From: an uncultured Phycisphaerae bacterium
GTDB lineage: Bacteria > Planctomycetota > Phycisphaerae > Phycisphaerales > SM1A02
Reading direction: 5' to 3'
Assembly (NCBI GenBank): GCA_937899935.1
Contig: CALCOW010000464.1
Coordinates: 1 to 7,141, forward strand
Length of the DNA: 7,141 bases
Part shown: positions 1 to 5,036 of the stretch, in pieces
How the letters are laid out: every line of letters starts with the position of its first letter
How positions within the stretch are numbered: the stretch's first letter is position 1
Made by a program: the position numbers and the translations under genes
The notes under the pieces: generated by a model
What the model was told of the DNA's origin: nothing
What the model saw: the letters and a program-made list of their open reading frames with translations, nothing else
Databases searched by the model: none

Positions 1-52
1 GATCGAATACTGCTTTATCCGCAGATGAAAGACAACTCAAGCGGCTAACTGC
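1..52. other. left-edge flank, no gene seen
   Basis: This short stretch lies downstream of the citrate synthase stop codon. I see no coding start, RNA gene or convincing terminator. A weak GGCT/AGCC inverted repeat (43-46 with 55-58) overlaps the end of the gene but has no T-run on the minus strand. Confidence 0.5.
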
Positions 53-1207
53 TCAGCCACGATTTTCGATTGGTGTATAGGGCGCCTCGTGCGGCCCTGT
101 GTAGGCACAGCGTGGTCGCATGATGCGGTTATCTGACAGTTGTTCCATGCAGTGGCCCGCCCAGCCCGCAACCCGACTCATCGCAAACATCGGCGTAAAC
201 AGATCGATTTCAAGACCCAGTGAGCGATACGTCGTTGCTGAGTAAAAATCGACATTTGGATGGATGCCCCGATCGCCGACACGTTGTTCCATGATCTTTT
301 CGATGGCGTCGCTCATGGCAAACAACTTTTGATTGCCGGTATCAGCCGCAAGTTGTTCTGAAAAGCCCCGAAGGTAGATGGCTCGTGGGTCCCAAACCTT
401 ATACACCCGATGGCCAAAGCCCATAATTTTCTCTTTGCGTTCCAATTTGCCTTCAATGAAGGACTGAACCTGATCGACTTCACCAATTTCCTGAAGCATG
501 CGCATGACGGCTTCATTTGCCCCACCATGCAACGGACCTTTCAAGGTGCCGATTGCCGTGGTGACAGCAGAGTACATATCACTCAATGTTGAAATCGTCA
601 CGATGGCTGCGAAGGTAGAAGCATTGAGCCCATGATCAACATGTAAAACCAAACACGTATCAAGCGCCTTGGCCATACTCTCGGTAGGCTCTTTCCCGGT
701 CAGCATCTTGATGAAGCTTCCTGCCATTGACAGGTGTTTATCAGGTCGGATGAACTCACGGTGCTTGCGGTGCCGATCAAAGTTTGCAATCAAGACAGGA
801 ACCCGAGCAAGAATTCGGATCGACTTACGGTGATTTGATTCCACCGAATCATCTTCCGATTCTTCGTCGTAGAGACTGAGCGAAGAAACCATGGTCCGGA
901 GGGCTGCCATTGGCGCTGCCTCGATGGGAATTTGCTTAATGACATCCCACATCGGTTCAGGTAATTCGCTGGCATCACGAATTTCTTTGACGAAGGAATC
1001 AAGCTCTGTGGACGTGGGCAGCTTTTTATTCCAAAGCAGATAGACCACTTCCTCATACGATGAATACTGGGCTAGATCGCCAATCGGAATGCCTACGTAT
1101 TCAAGAATACCCTTTGCACCGTCGATGAAGGACATCTCTGATTCTGAGGCAATGGTATGCTCAAGTCCCTTGTCAACACCTTGAACTTTGGTCGATACGG
1201 CAGTCAA
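53..1207 (-). CDS. gltA: citrate synthase
   Basis: Condenses acetyl-CoA with oxaloacetate to citrate, the entry step of the TCA cycle, in the cytoplasm. At 384 residues it has the short bacterial/archaeal (CitZ/PrpC-like) length rather than the ~430 of the E. coli GltA type. The catalytic triad is visible: His227 in GPLHGGAN, His266 in GFGHRVY and Asp320 in HPNVDFYS. Substrate-binding HVDHGLNAS (189-197) and the DPR motif (273-275) are also present. The start is TTG: an in-frame TGA lies two codons upstream, a GGGAG ribosome binding site precedes it by 7 nt, and the next ATG (residue 25) would cut conserved N-terminal sequence. It stands alone on its strand and diverges from the rhomboid gene. 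A 2-methylcitrate synthase role cannot be excluded from sequence, but no prp genes are nearby. Confidence 0.95.
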   Translation of the reverse strand: MTAVSTKVQGVDKGLEHTIASESEMSFIDGAKGILEYVGIPIGDLAQYSSYEEVVYLLWNKKLPTSTELDSFVKEIRDASELPEPMWDVIKQIPIEAAPMAALRTMVSSLSLYDEESEDDSVESNHRKSIRILARVPVLIANFDRHRKHREFIRPDKHLSMAGSFIKMLTGKEPTESMAKALDTCLVLHVDHGLNASTFAAIVTISTLSDMYSAVTTAIGTLKGPLHGGANEAVMRMLQEIGEVDQVQSFIEGKLERKEKIMGFGHRVYKVWDPRAIYLRGFSEQLAADTGNQKLFAMSDAIEKIMEQRVGDRGIHPNVDFYSATTYRSLGLEIDLFTPMFAMSRVAGWAGHCMEQLSDNRIMRPRCAYTGPHEAPYTPIENRG

Positions 1208-1214
1208 TGCTCAA

Positions 1215-1219
1215 CTCCC
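1215..1219 (-). promoter_or_regulatory. ribosome binding site of citrate synthase (fixes a TTG start)
   Basis: The minus strand reads GGGAG, then 7 nt, then TTG. An in-frame TGA at 1211-1213 excludes any earlier start, so this site decides the start codon. Confidence 0.75.
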
Positions 1220-1249
1220 AACTCCGGCCTGGAGCGTCTTAGAAATCGC

Positions 1250-1278
1250 TTAAAAATGAGGAAAAGGGTCTCTGGCAA
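1250..1278 (-). promoter_or_regulatory. weak candidate promoter for citrate synthase
   Basis: On the minus strand TTGCCA (1278-1273, one mismatch to the -35 consensus) is followed after 17 bp by TTTTAA (1255-1250, three mismatches to the -10 consensus). The spacing is right but the -10 is poor. The rest of the 245-bp divergent spacer (1208-1452) holds no convincing gene. Confidence 0.25.
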
Positions 1279-1378
1279 AAAATACTTCTGCCACCCGGAA
1301 CGAGCCCACATCATAGAGAACGTCTACTTACTGGGCAATCACAAAGCAGATCCATAGGATGAGAACCTCCATTTGTCC

Positions 1379-1391
1379 GCATAGACTATGC
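1379..1391. repeat. short inverted repeat in the divergent spacer
   Basis: GCATAG-A-CTATGC is a perfect 6+6 inverted repeat around one central base, 61 bp before the rhomboid start. It could be a small operator; the embedded TAGACT could serve as a -10, but no matching -35 is seen. Chance occurrence is possible. Confidence 0.3.
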
Positions 1392-1452
1392 CTGAACATC
1401 TACGCATCCATTGATCTCCCCTCGGCCTCATCGTTCGTTTTGAGTTCCAGCC

Positions 1453-2670
1453 ATGCTCTTCCCAATCAAGACAGAAGTCGCTCTTAAACGCCGCCCAGTG
1501 GTCACTCAGGCGTTGCTTGTCGCCAACATGTTGGTCTATCTGATCATGTTGCTTGGCACTTTCTACAACCTCTTTGGGACCGGCCAGTTCACCAACTGGG
1601 GCCATTTCCACAGCGAGAACTTTGTCTGGTGGCAGCTGCTGACCTACCAATTCTTGCATTCTCCTTACGATCTGCTGCACCTTCTTTTCAATATGGTGTT
1701 TTTGTGGATCTTTGGTTGTGCCGTTGAAGATCGTATGGGCCGCATTGGCTTTCTTGCGTTCTATCTGATTGGCGGAATCGTGGCTGCGGTCGTTCATGGC
1801 GCCTGGTCGTCCAGTCCAGTCATCGGTGCCAGCGGCAGTATCGCCGCCGTGACTGGGGCCTTTCTGGTCTTATTCCCACGCAGTCGCGTTCGGGTCGTCT
1901 TAGTCTTCTTCCTCATCGGTATCTACCAGATTCCCAGTCTTTGGCTGATCCTGCTCTACTTCGTCATCGATCTCCTAAGCCAGACCACACAGCTGGTCAC
2001 CGGCAATGAGGCTCGGGTTGCCTATCTGGCCCACATTGCTGGGTACGTCTATGGTTTCTCTTTGGCCATGTTGCTCCTGGCAACCAAGCTGGTCAAAAGC
2101 ACCGACTTTGATCTCCTGTTCATCTGGTCGCAGGCCCGCCGCCGCGCTGCTTTCCGACGGGGTGTCGACAAACAGAAAGGGACTGCGTGGGAAGGACCTC
2201 CAGCAAAAGTGCCGGCCACCATGACCCGTGAAACCCAAGGCGATGCAAAACCCACCGCGGCACTGGCCAGTGTCACACCTGAACAGGAAGCCGCCGCCCG
2301 GGCCAAAGCACAAATCAGCGCTCTGATACGAAAACATGAATTGCCAGAAGCTGCGGCTCGTTACAAAGCACTCCTGGAAGTCGATCCTGAAGCGACCCTT
2401 TCCGAAGCCAATCAGCTAGATCTGGCAAGTCAACTCTGTGCTGAGAACGAAAATGAAACCGCGGCCATGTCCTATGAGCTTTTTTTGCAACGCTATCAGC
2501 ACTCACCTCAAATGCCTCAAGTACGGTTGATGCTTGCAGTTCTCTATATTCGCCGCTTAAAACGCCCTGAACGGGCACGTAGACTGCTCAAAGATCTTGC
2601 CATTAAACTCAAGAACGAGTCTCAACAGAAACTCGCAAGAGGTCTGAGCCGAGAGATTGGCCCCGGATGA
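1453..2670 (+). CDS. rhomboid-family intramembrane serine protease with C-terminal helical (TPR-like) extension
   Basis: A predicted multi-pass membrane protein (405 residues) that should cleave transmembrane substrates inside the bilayer. The rhomboid fold covers about residues 15-210. It has the HxxxN motif (His76-Asn80), LWIFG..VED (84-93), the catalytic serine Ser127 in GASGS, and the catalytic histidine His194 in AHIAGY followed by Gly201, so the Ser/His dyad is complete. Residues about 220-280 form a basic, then Pro/Ala/Thr-rich linker. Residues about 280-400 are charged, alpha-helical and resemble tetratricopeptide-type repeats (RYKALLEVDPEA, SYELFLQRY, ARRLLKDL), probably a cytoplasmic protein-binding arm. 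The ATG is the first possible start, since an in-frame TGA lies at 1441-1443; the ribosome binding site is weak. The stop overlaps the trpF start, so the two are probably co-transcribed. The substrate is unknown. Confidence 0.9.
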   Translation: MLFPIKTEVALKRRPVVTQALLVANMLVYLIMLLGTFYNLFGTGQFTNWGHFHSENFVWWQLLTYQFLHSPYDLLHLLFNMVFLWIFGCAVEDRMGRIGFLAFYLIGGIVAAVVHGAWSSSPVIGASGSIAAVTGAFLVLFPRSRVRVVLVFFLIGIYQIPSLWLILLYFVIDLLSQTTQLVTGNEARVAYLAHIAGYVYGFSLAMLLLATKLVKSTDFDLLFIWSQARRRAAFRRGVDKQKGTAWEGPPAKVPATMTRETQGDAKPTAALASVTPEQEAAARAKAQISALIRKHELPEAAARYKALLEVDPEATLSEANQLDLASQLCAENENETAAMSYELFLQRYQHSPQMPQVRLMLAVLYIRRLKRPERARRLLKDLAIKLKNESQQKLARGLSREIGPG

Positions 2671-3344
2671 CAATGACACCAAACCAAGTACCTCTCACTG
2701 CTCAAGAGCCACTGACCACGCGTATTAAGATCTGTGGTGTATCAACACCCGAGGCCATACAAGTCGCGGCAGAAGCAGGCGCCAACGGCATTGGTTTCGT
2801 ACGTGCCAAGGGCTCTTCAAGATATATCGACTACGAGCAAGCCAGTGCTTTGTTGAAACACGTGCCTGATGGTCTCACCTCGGTTGCCGTCTATGTAAAC
2901 GCGCCATTGGAAGAAGTGATGGCGCTGAAGGCCAATGCCATTCAACTGCATGGACAAGAAGACGAGATCATGATTGAGTCAATCAAGGCCAACATGCCAG
3001 AGACCTTTGTCATTCGCGGCTTTCCGTTCAGTCGACCACATCTCAACCGCTGGCAAGAGACGCCCGGTATTCATGCCGTCTTAGTTGATGGACAATCAGC
3101 GGGCAGCGGCAGAGGATTTGACTATGAGCCATTGATGAACATTCGTCACACCATGACCCACCCCTTAATCGTCGCCGGTGGCCTCACACCAGACAATGTT
3201 GGTGACGCCATCACACTCCTACAGCCTTGGGCCGTGGACGTTAGCAGTGGTGTTGAGTCAGCGCCAGGGGTGAAAGATCATGGAGCAATTCGGGCCTTCT
3301 GCCAGGCCGTGCGAGAGGCTGATCAAATCCGTACGAGCAACTAG
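2667..3344 (+). CDS. trpF: phosphoribosylanthranilate isomerase
   Basis: Catalyses the Amadori rearrangement of N-(5'-phosphoribosyl)anthranilate to CdRP, the third step of tryptophan synthesis from chorismate, in the cytoplasm. It is a 225-residue TIM barrel of normal length with about 15 extra residues at the N-terminus. The general base Cys23 sits in KICG and the general acid Asp141 in LVDG. IQLHG (92-96) and the phosphate-binding loops VAGGLTPDNV (169-178) and DVSSGVE (191-197) are present. The usual GFVF.P.SPR segment reads GFVRAKGSSRY, slightly atypical. The ATG overlaps the rhomboid stop as ATGA, suggesting translational coupling; a second ATG two codons later is possible. No other trp gene is in view, so the pathway is probably dispersed. 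Its stop shares CTAG with the convergent moaC. Confidence 0.93.
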   Translation: MTMTPNQVPLTAQEPLTTRIKICGVSTPEAIQVAAEAGANGIGFVRAKGSSRYIDYEQASALLKHVPDGLTSVAVYVNAPLEEVMALKANAIQLHGQEDEIMIESIKANMPETFVIRGFPFSRPHLNRWQETPGIHAVLVDGQSAGSGRGFDYEPLMNIRHTMTHPLIVAGGLTPDNVGDAITLLQPWAVDVSSGVESAPGVKDHGAIRAFCQAVREADQIRTSN

Positions 3345-3808
3345 ACTTCAGCGACTGGTGTCTTCTCTTTTGAGATGAGTCGTATGTCCTGGAGTTGAAG
3401 CTGACGATCAACACCTTTGGTCATGTCGTAGAGCGTCAAGCATGCAACACTCACGGCGGTCAAAGCCTCCATTTCAACCCCCGTTGGACCGATCGCAACA
3501 GCCTCGGCCCATACCCGGAGTCGATCTGACGCAGAGCGCTCAAAGTGCACCGCAACCTGGTCGAGACGCAACGAATGAGCAAGCGGAATCAAGCGATCGC
3601 AGGCCTTCGCAGCACTGATCCCGGCAACCCGTGCAACAGCGAGCACCTCACCTTTGGGTAGATCACCAACCATCACACGATCAAGCGTTGATTCCTGGGC
3701 GCAGAAAAAACCCTCTGCCAATGCTCTTCTGTGCATCGCTGGCTTGGCGGAGACGTCGACCATCTGGGCTCGCCCAGCGCCATCGAGATGTGTCAGTTCA
3801 TCGCTCAT
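3341..3808 (-). CDS. moaC: cyclic pyranopterin monophosphate synthase
   Basis: Converts the MoaA product (3',8-cyclo-7,8-dihydro-GTP) to cyclic pyranopterin monophosphate in molybdenum cofactor synthesis, in the cytoplasm, usually as a hexamer. At 155 residues it has the family length. It starts with LTHLDGAGRAQMVDVSAK and contains PKGEVLAVAR (Lys52), LIPLAHSL (His78), TGVEMEALTAVS (109-120) and LYDMTKGVDR (Asp128, Lys131). These match the E. coli active-site residues. Two oddities: the usual LCHPL reads LAHSL, and the C-terminus ends in KEKTPVAEV instead of the usual Gly/Ser/Lys-rich tail. No other moa gene is in view. Just upstream is a 20-codon remnant of the amidohydrolase gene, so this moaC has lost its former operon partner. 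A likely new promoter lies at 3886-3914. Confidence 0.94.
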   Translation of the reverse strand: MSDELTHLDGAGRAQMVDVSAKPAMHRRALAEGFFCAQESTLDRVMVGDLPKGEVLAVARVAGISAAKACDRLIPLAHSLRLDQVAVHFERSASDRLRVWAEAVAIGPTGVEMEALTAVSVACLTLYDMTKGVDRQLQLQDIRLISKEKTPVAEV

Positions 3809-3875
3809 CAGTTCTCATCGTGCATCGTATACGACATGGCCCCCGACCATCGTCAATAGCCCCTTTGGCCGCTCA
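3647..3875. repeat. direct repeat A, copy 1 (moaC 5' half plus amidohydrolase 3' end)
   Basis: Matches 4807-5036 at about 86-90% identity by eye, offset about 1161 bp, with one single-base indel near 3728/4889. It contains the first part of intact moaC, the 6-bp spacer and the last 20 codons of the amidohydrolase. It ends exactly in GCCGCTCA (3868-3875), which is also the start of repeat B. Confidence 0.9.
3815..3874 (-). pseudogene. 3' remnant of the amidohydrolase gene
   Basis: The minus strand encodes ERPKGLLTMVGGHVVYDAR and a stop, matching residues 491-509 of the intact amidohydrolase at 4976-6505 except for one residue (Gly for Val). The body of the gene is missing: homology stops in GCCGCTCA, where lipoprotein upstream sequence begins. 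It is the scar of a deletion between short repeats and is not expected to be made. Confidence 0.88.
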
Positions 3876-3877
3876 TG

Positions 3878-3891
3878 TAGAATGCATTCTA
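3878..3891. promoter_or_regulatory. perfect 14-bp palindrome, candidate operator or overlapping -10 pair
   Basis: TAGAATGCATTCTA reads the same on both strands and carries a -10-like TAGAAT in each direction. The counterpart at 6559-6572 has one base breaking the symmetry. It lies between divergent genes, moaC and the lipoprotein. Confidence 0.45.
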
Positions 3892-3914
3892 AGGTCCCAG
3901 CACCCATCTGTAAC
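3886..3914 (-). promoter_or_regulatory. candidate promoter reading toward moaC
   Basis: The minus strand has GTTACA (3914-3909, 4/6 to -35), a 17-bp spacer and TAGAAT (3891-3886, 5/6 to -10), giving a leader of about 70 nt before moaC. The same arrangement with the same spacing occurs in copy 2 in front of the amidohydrolase (6567-6595). Confidence 0.45.
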
Positions 3915-3916
3915 CT

Positions 3917-3920
3917 GGAG
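3917..3920 (+). promoter_or_regulatory. ribosome binding site of the copy 1 lipoprotein
   Basis: GGAG lies 6 nt before the ATG at 3927 and is conserved, with the same spacing, in front of the copy 2 lipoprotein. It supports translation starting at the lipoprotein ATG and not further upstream. Confidence 0.75.
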
Positions 3921-3926
3921 TCTTGT

Positions 3927-4163
3927 ATGTGCCAACCCATTAAAAAAAGATCACTCTTCTGCCTCACCACATTATCACTGCTCTGCTTAACTGCCTGTGG
4001 CAAACAAGAGAGTGGCCATCCTCTGGCGAGCACCCCACACAGTGATCGTCCAAGCAAGTCTACATCACGTGCCAATTCAGCAAGCGTCTCACTCACTTCG
4101 GTGAGCCATCCAGCAAAGGTCTTCGCTGAAGAAAAAAAAGAACACACAGTATTATCAGTTTGA
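3927..4163 (+). CDS. lipoprotein signal and linker, 5' part of a frameshifted lipoprotein/cytochrome P460 gene
   Basis: As read, this is a 78-residue lipoprotein ending just past a run of eight A. It has a basic n-region (IKKRS), a hydrophobic core (LFCLTTLSLLC) and a lipobox LTAC with Cys24 as the lipidated residue, followed by Gly, which favours outer-membrane sorting. The linker after it is Ser/Thr-rich. The first 47 residues closely match the copy 2 lipoprotein at 6608. A longer open frame extends upstream to 3654, but the GGAG 6 nt before ATG 3927 marks the true start. The last ten residues have no visible counterpart. The cytochrome P460 domain begins in the +1 frame at the same spot, so this is most likely the front half of one gene of about 3927-4686. 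Confidence 0.7.
   Translation: MCQPIKKRSLFCLTTLSLLCLTACGKQESGHPLASTPHSDRPSKSTSRANSASVSLTSVSHPAKVFAEEKKEHTVLSV
4132..4139 (+). other. run of eight A at the frameshift between lipoprotein and P460 frames
   Basis: The lipoprotein frame reads GAA AAA AAA GAA across the tract; the P460 frame is +1 to it. Removing one A would give EEKKNTQYYQFDDDGN, joining the secreted linker directly to the start of the P460 domain. The P460 frame is open only from about 4105, and the lipoprotein frame closes at 4161-4163, so the shift must lie between them. The A-run is the obvious site. Confidence 0.75.
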
Positions 4164-4188
4164 TGACGACGGAAACCTGCTACGTCCA

Positions 4189-4686
4189 ATGAATTACCGA
4201 GAATGGATTTTTGCTGGTACTGGTACCACACCGAAATCTGTCTACCCTGACGTGCTGTTCCCCGACTTTCAAAATGTTTATATCGACCCATACAGCTATC
4301 AACTATGGAAAGACACAGGAAGCTTTCCAGACGGAACCATCGTCGTTAAAGAGATCACCACACTCGGTAAAACAAACTCGCCTGTCGGTAGAGGTTTCTG
4401 GCAAGGCGACTACATTAGCCTGTCGGCAGAAGTTAAGAGCCAATCTCGCTTTCCCGATACACATGGAAATTGGAACTTCTTCAGCTGGACGAACCGAGCA
4501 GAAGAGAAACTCAATGATAAATCTCCTGCGCTGGGTGCTGCTTGTTCTAATTGCCATGTAGCCAATGCACCAGAAGGCGGTGTTTTCTATAACCACTTCG
4601 CAGTGCTTAGGGATGCGAAAGGATTTGGTAAAGGTGCTCCAGAAAACCTAAGCACCAGAAAAGGGCTGCAACAGAAAACAGAGTAG
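4189..4686 (+). CDS. cytochrome P460-family haem protein (3' part of a frameshifted gene)
   Basis: Cytochromes P460 are periplasmic c-type haem proteins; characterised members oxidise hydroxylamine to nitrogen oxides, while relatives bind NO. Visible family features: YREWIFAGTGTTP (3-15), FPDFQNVYIDPYSY (24-37), FPDGTIVVKE (46-55, including a Lys in the region where the haem-crosslinking Lys usually lies), FPDTHGNW (88-95) and the haem-binding CSNCH (119-123), followed by VFYNHFAVLR. About 24 residues beyond the usual end form a charged tail. The domain really begins upstream of this ATG: in the same frame 4141-4188 encodes NTQYYQFDDDGNLLRP, typical of the family. The ATG has no good ribosome binding site and leaves no export signal, without which haem attachment would fail. 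It is therefore best read as the back half of the gene at 3927. The substrate is unproven. Confidence 0.8.
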   Translation: MNYREWIFAGTGTTPKSVYPDVLFPDFQNVYIDPYSYQLWKDTGSFPDGTIVVKEITTLGKTNSPVGRGFWQGDYISLSAEVKSQSRFPDTHGNWNFFSWTNRAEEKLNDKSPALGAACSNCHVANAPEGGVFYNHFAVLRDAKGFGKGAPENLSTRKGLQQKTE

Positions 4687-4707
4687 GACGGTAGCCGACC
4701 GCACGCC

Positions 4708-4821
4708 ATGAAGAACGACCAAACCACTTCGCCGGTAGAAAAGCAGAACCAGGAGGTCGAAACCGTCTTGATCCGCTTCGCCGGGAATTCCGGCGACGGC
4801 GTGCCGCTCACCTTTGGGTAG
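4708..4821 (+). pseudogene. korA: 5' fragment of a 2-oxoacid:ferredoxin oxidoreductase alpha subunit gene
   Basis: The reading frame encodes 37 residues, including VETVLIRFAGNSGDGVPLT, which resembles the N-terminal IRFAG.SGDG..LTG segment of KorA-type subunits (about 560-620 residues). These convert 2-oxoglutarate to succinyl-CoA with ferredoxin. The match ends at CTCACC (4807-4812). From there the DNA is the moaC repeat, and TAG follows at 4819. No good ribosome binding site is seen; translation would yield only a useless stub. It probably marks the outer end of the duplicated segment, with an intact korA somewhere to the right of the window. Confidence 0.68.
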
Positions 4822-4969
4822 ATCGCCAACCACCACATGATCAAGTGTGGATTCCTGGGCGCCGAAAAACTCCTCTCCCAACGCTCTTGATGTGCATCGG
4901 TCGCTTGGCGGATGCGTCGACCATCTGGGCTTGTACCGCGCCATCGAGATGCGTGAGTTCATCGCTCAT
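4807..4969 (-). pseudogene. moaC: moaC 5' fragment (copy 2)
   Basis: The minus strand starts MSDELTHLDGA and matches the first ~54 codons of intact moaC at about 86% nucleotide identity. Substitutions and a net 1-base insertion near 4889 shift the frame, and the gene is cut off at 4807 by the korA fragment. The active-site regions (His78, Asp128, Lys131) are absent, so it cannot be functional. Its ATG is 6 nt past the amidohydrolase stop, preserving the ancestral amidohydrolase-moaC operon spacing. Confidence 0.88.
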
Positions 4970-5036
4970 CAGTTCTCATCGAGCATCGTAGACGACATGG
5001 CCCCCCACCATCGTCAACAGCACCTTTGGCCGCTCA
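4807..5036. repeat. direct repeat A, copy 2
   Basis: Counterpart of 3647-3875. On the left it joins the korA fragment in a shared CTCACC; on the right it runs into the intact amidohydrolase and reaches GCCGCTCA at 5029-5036, one of the two 8-bp repeats implicated in the copy 1 deletion. Confidence 0.9.

Larger units (their letters stand above)
3868..4077. repeat. direct repeat B, copy 1 (spacer plus lipoprotein signal sequence)
   Basis: Matches 6549-6755 at about 85% identity by eye. The first 59 bp up to the ATG align without gaps (8 mismatches); the coding part has one 3-nt indel in a run of A. Homology fades after about codon 47-50, where the two proteins become unrelated. Confidence 0.88.

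Noticed and set aside
43..58. Terminator after citrate synthase
   Set aside because: The stem is short, overlaps the stop codon and lacks a T-run.
1260..1300. Sigma-54 promoter before citrate synthase (TGGCA followed by TTGC on the minus strand)
   Set aside because: The GG to GC spacing is 14 instead of 10 bases.
3654..3926. Upstream extension of the lipoprotein frame to an ATG at 3654
   Set aside because: It runs antisense through moaC; the GGAG site and signal peptide fix the start at 3927.
3815..4291. 158-codon minus-strand open frame ending in amidohydrolase-like residues
   Set aside because: Only the last 20 codons match the amidohydrolase; the rest is antisense to the lipoprotein/P460 gene and resembles no family.
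3341..4686. A nitrogen-metabolism island linking moaC (molybdenum cofactor) with cytochrome P460
   Set aside because: The adjacency is explained by duplication and deletion; no nitrate, nitrite or hydroxylamine genes are present.
4648..4962. 104-codon minus-strand open frame with MoaC-like residues
   Set aside because: Its MoaC-like stretch comes from the frameshifted moaC fragment and it continues antisense into the korA fragment and P460 gene.
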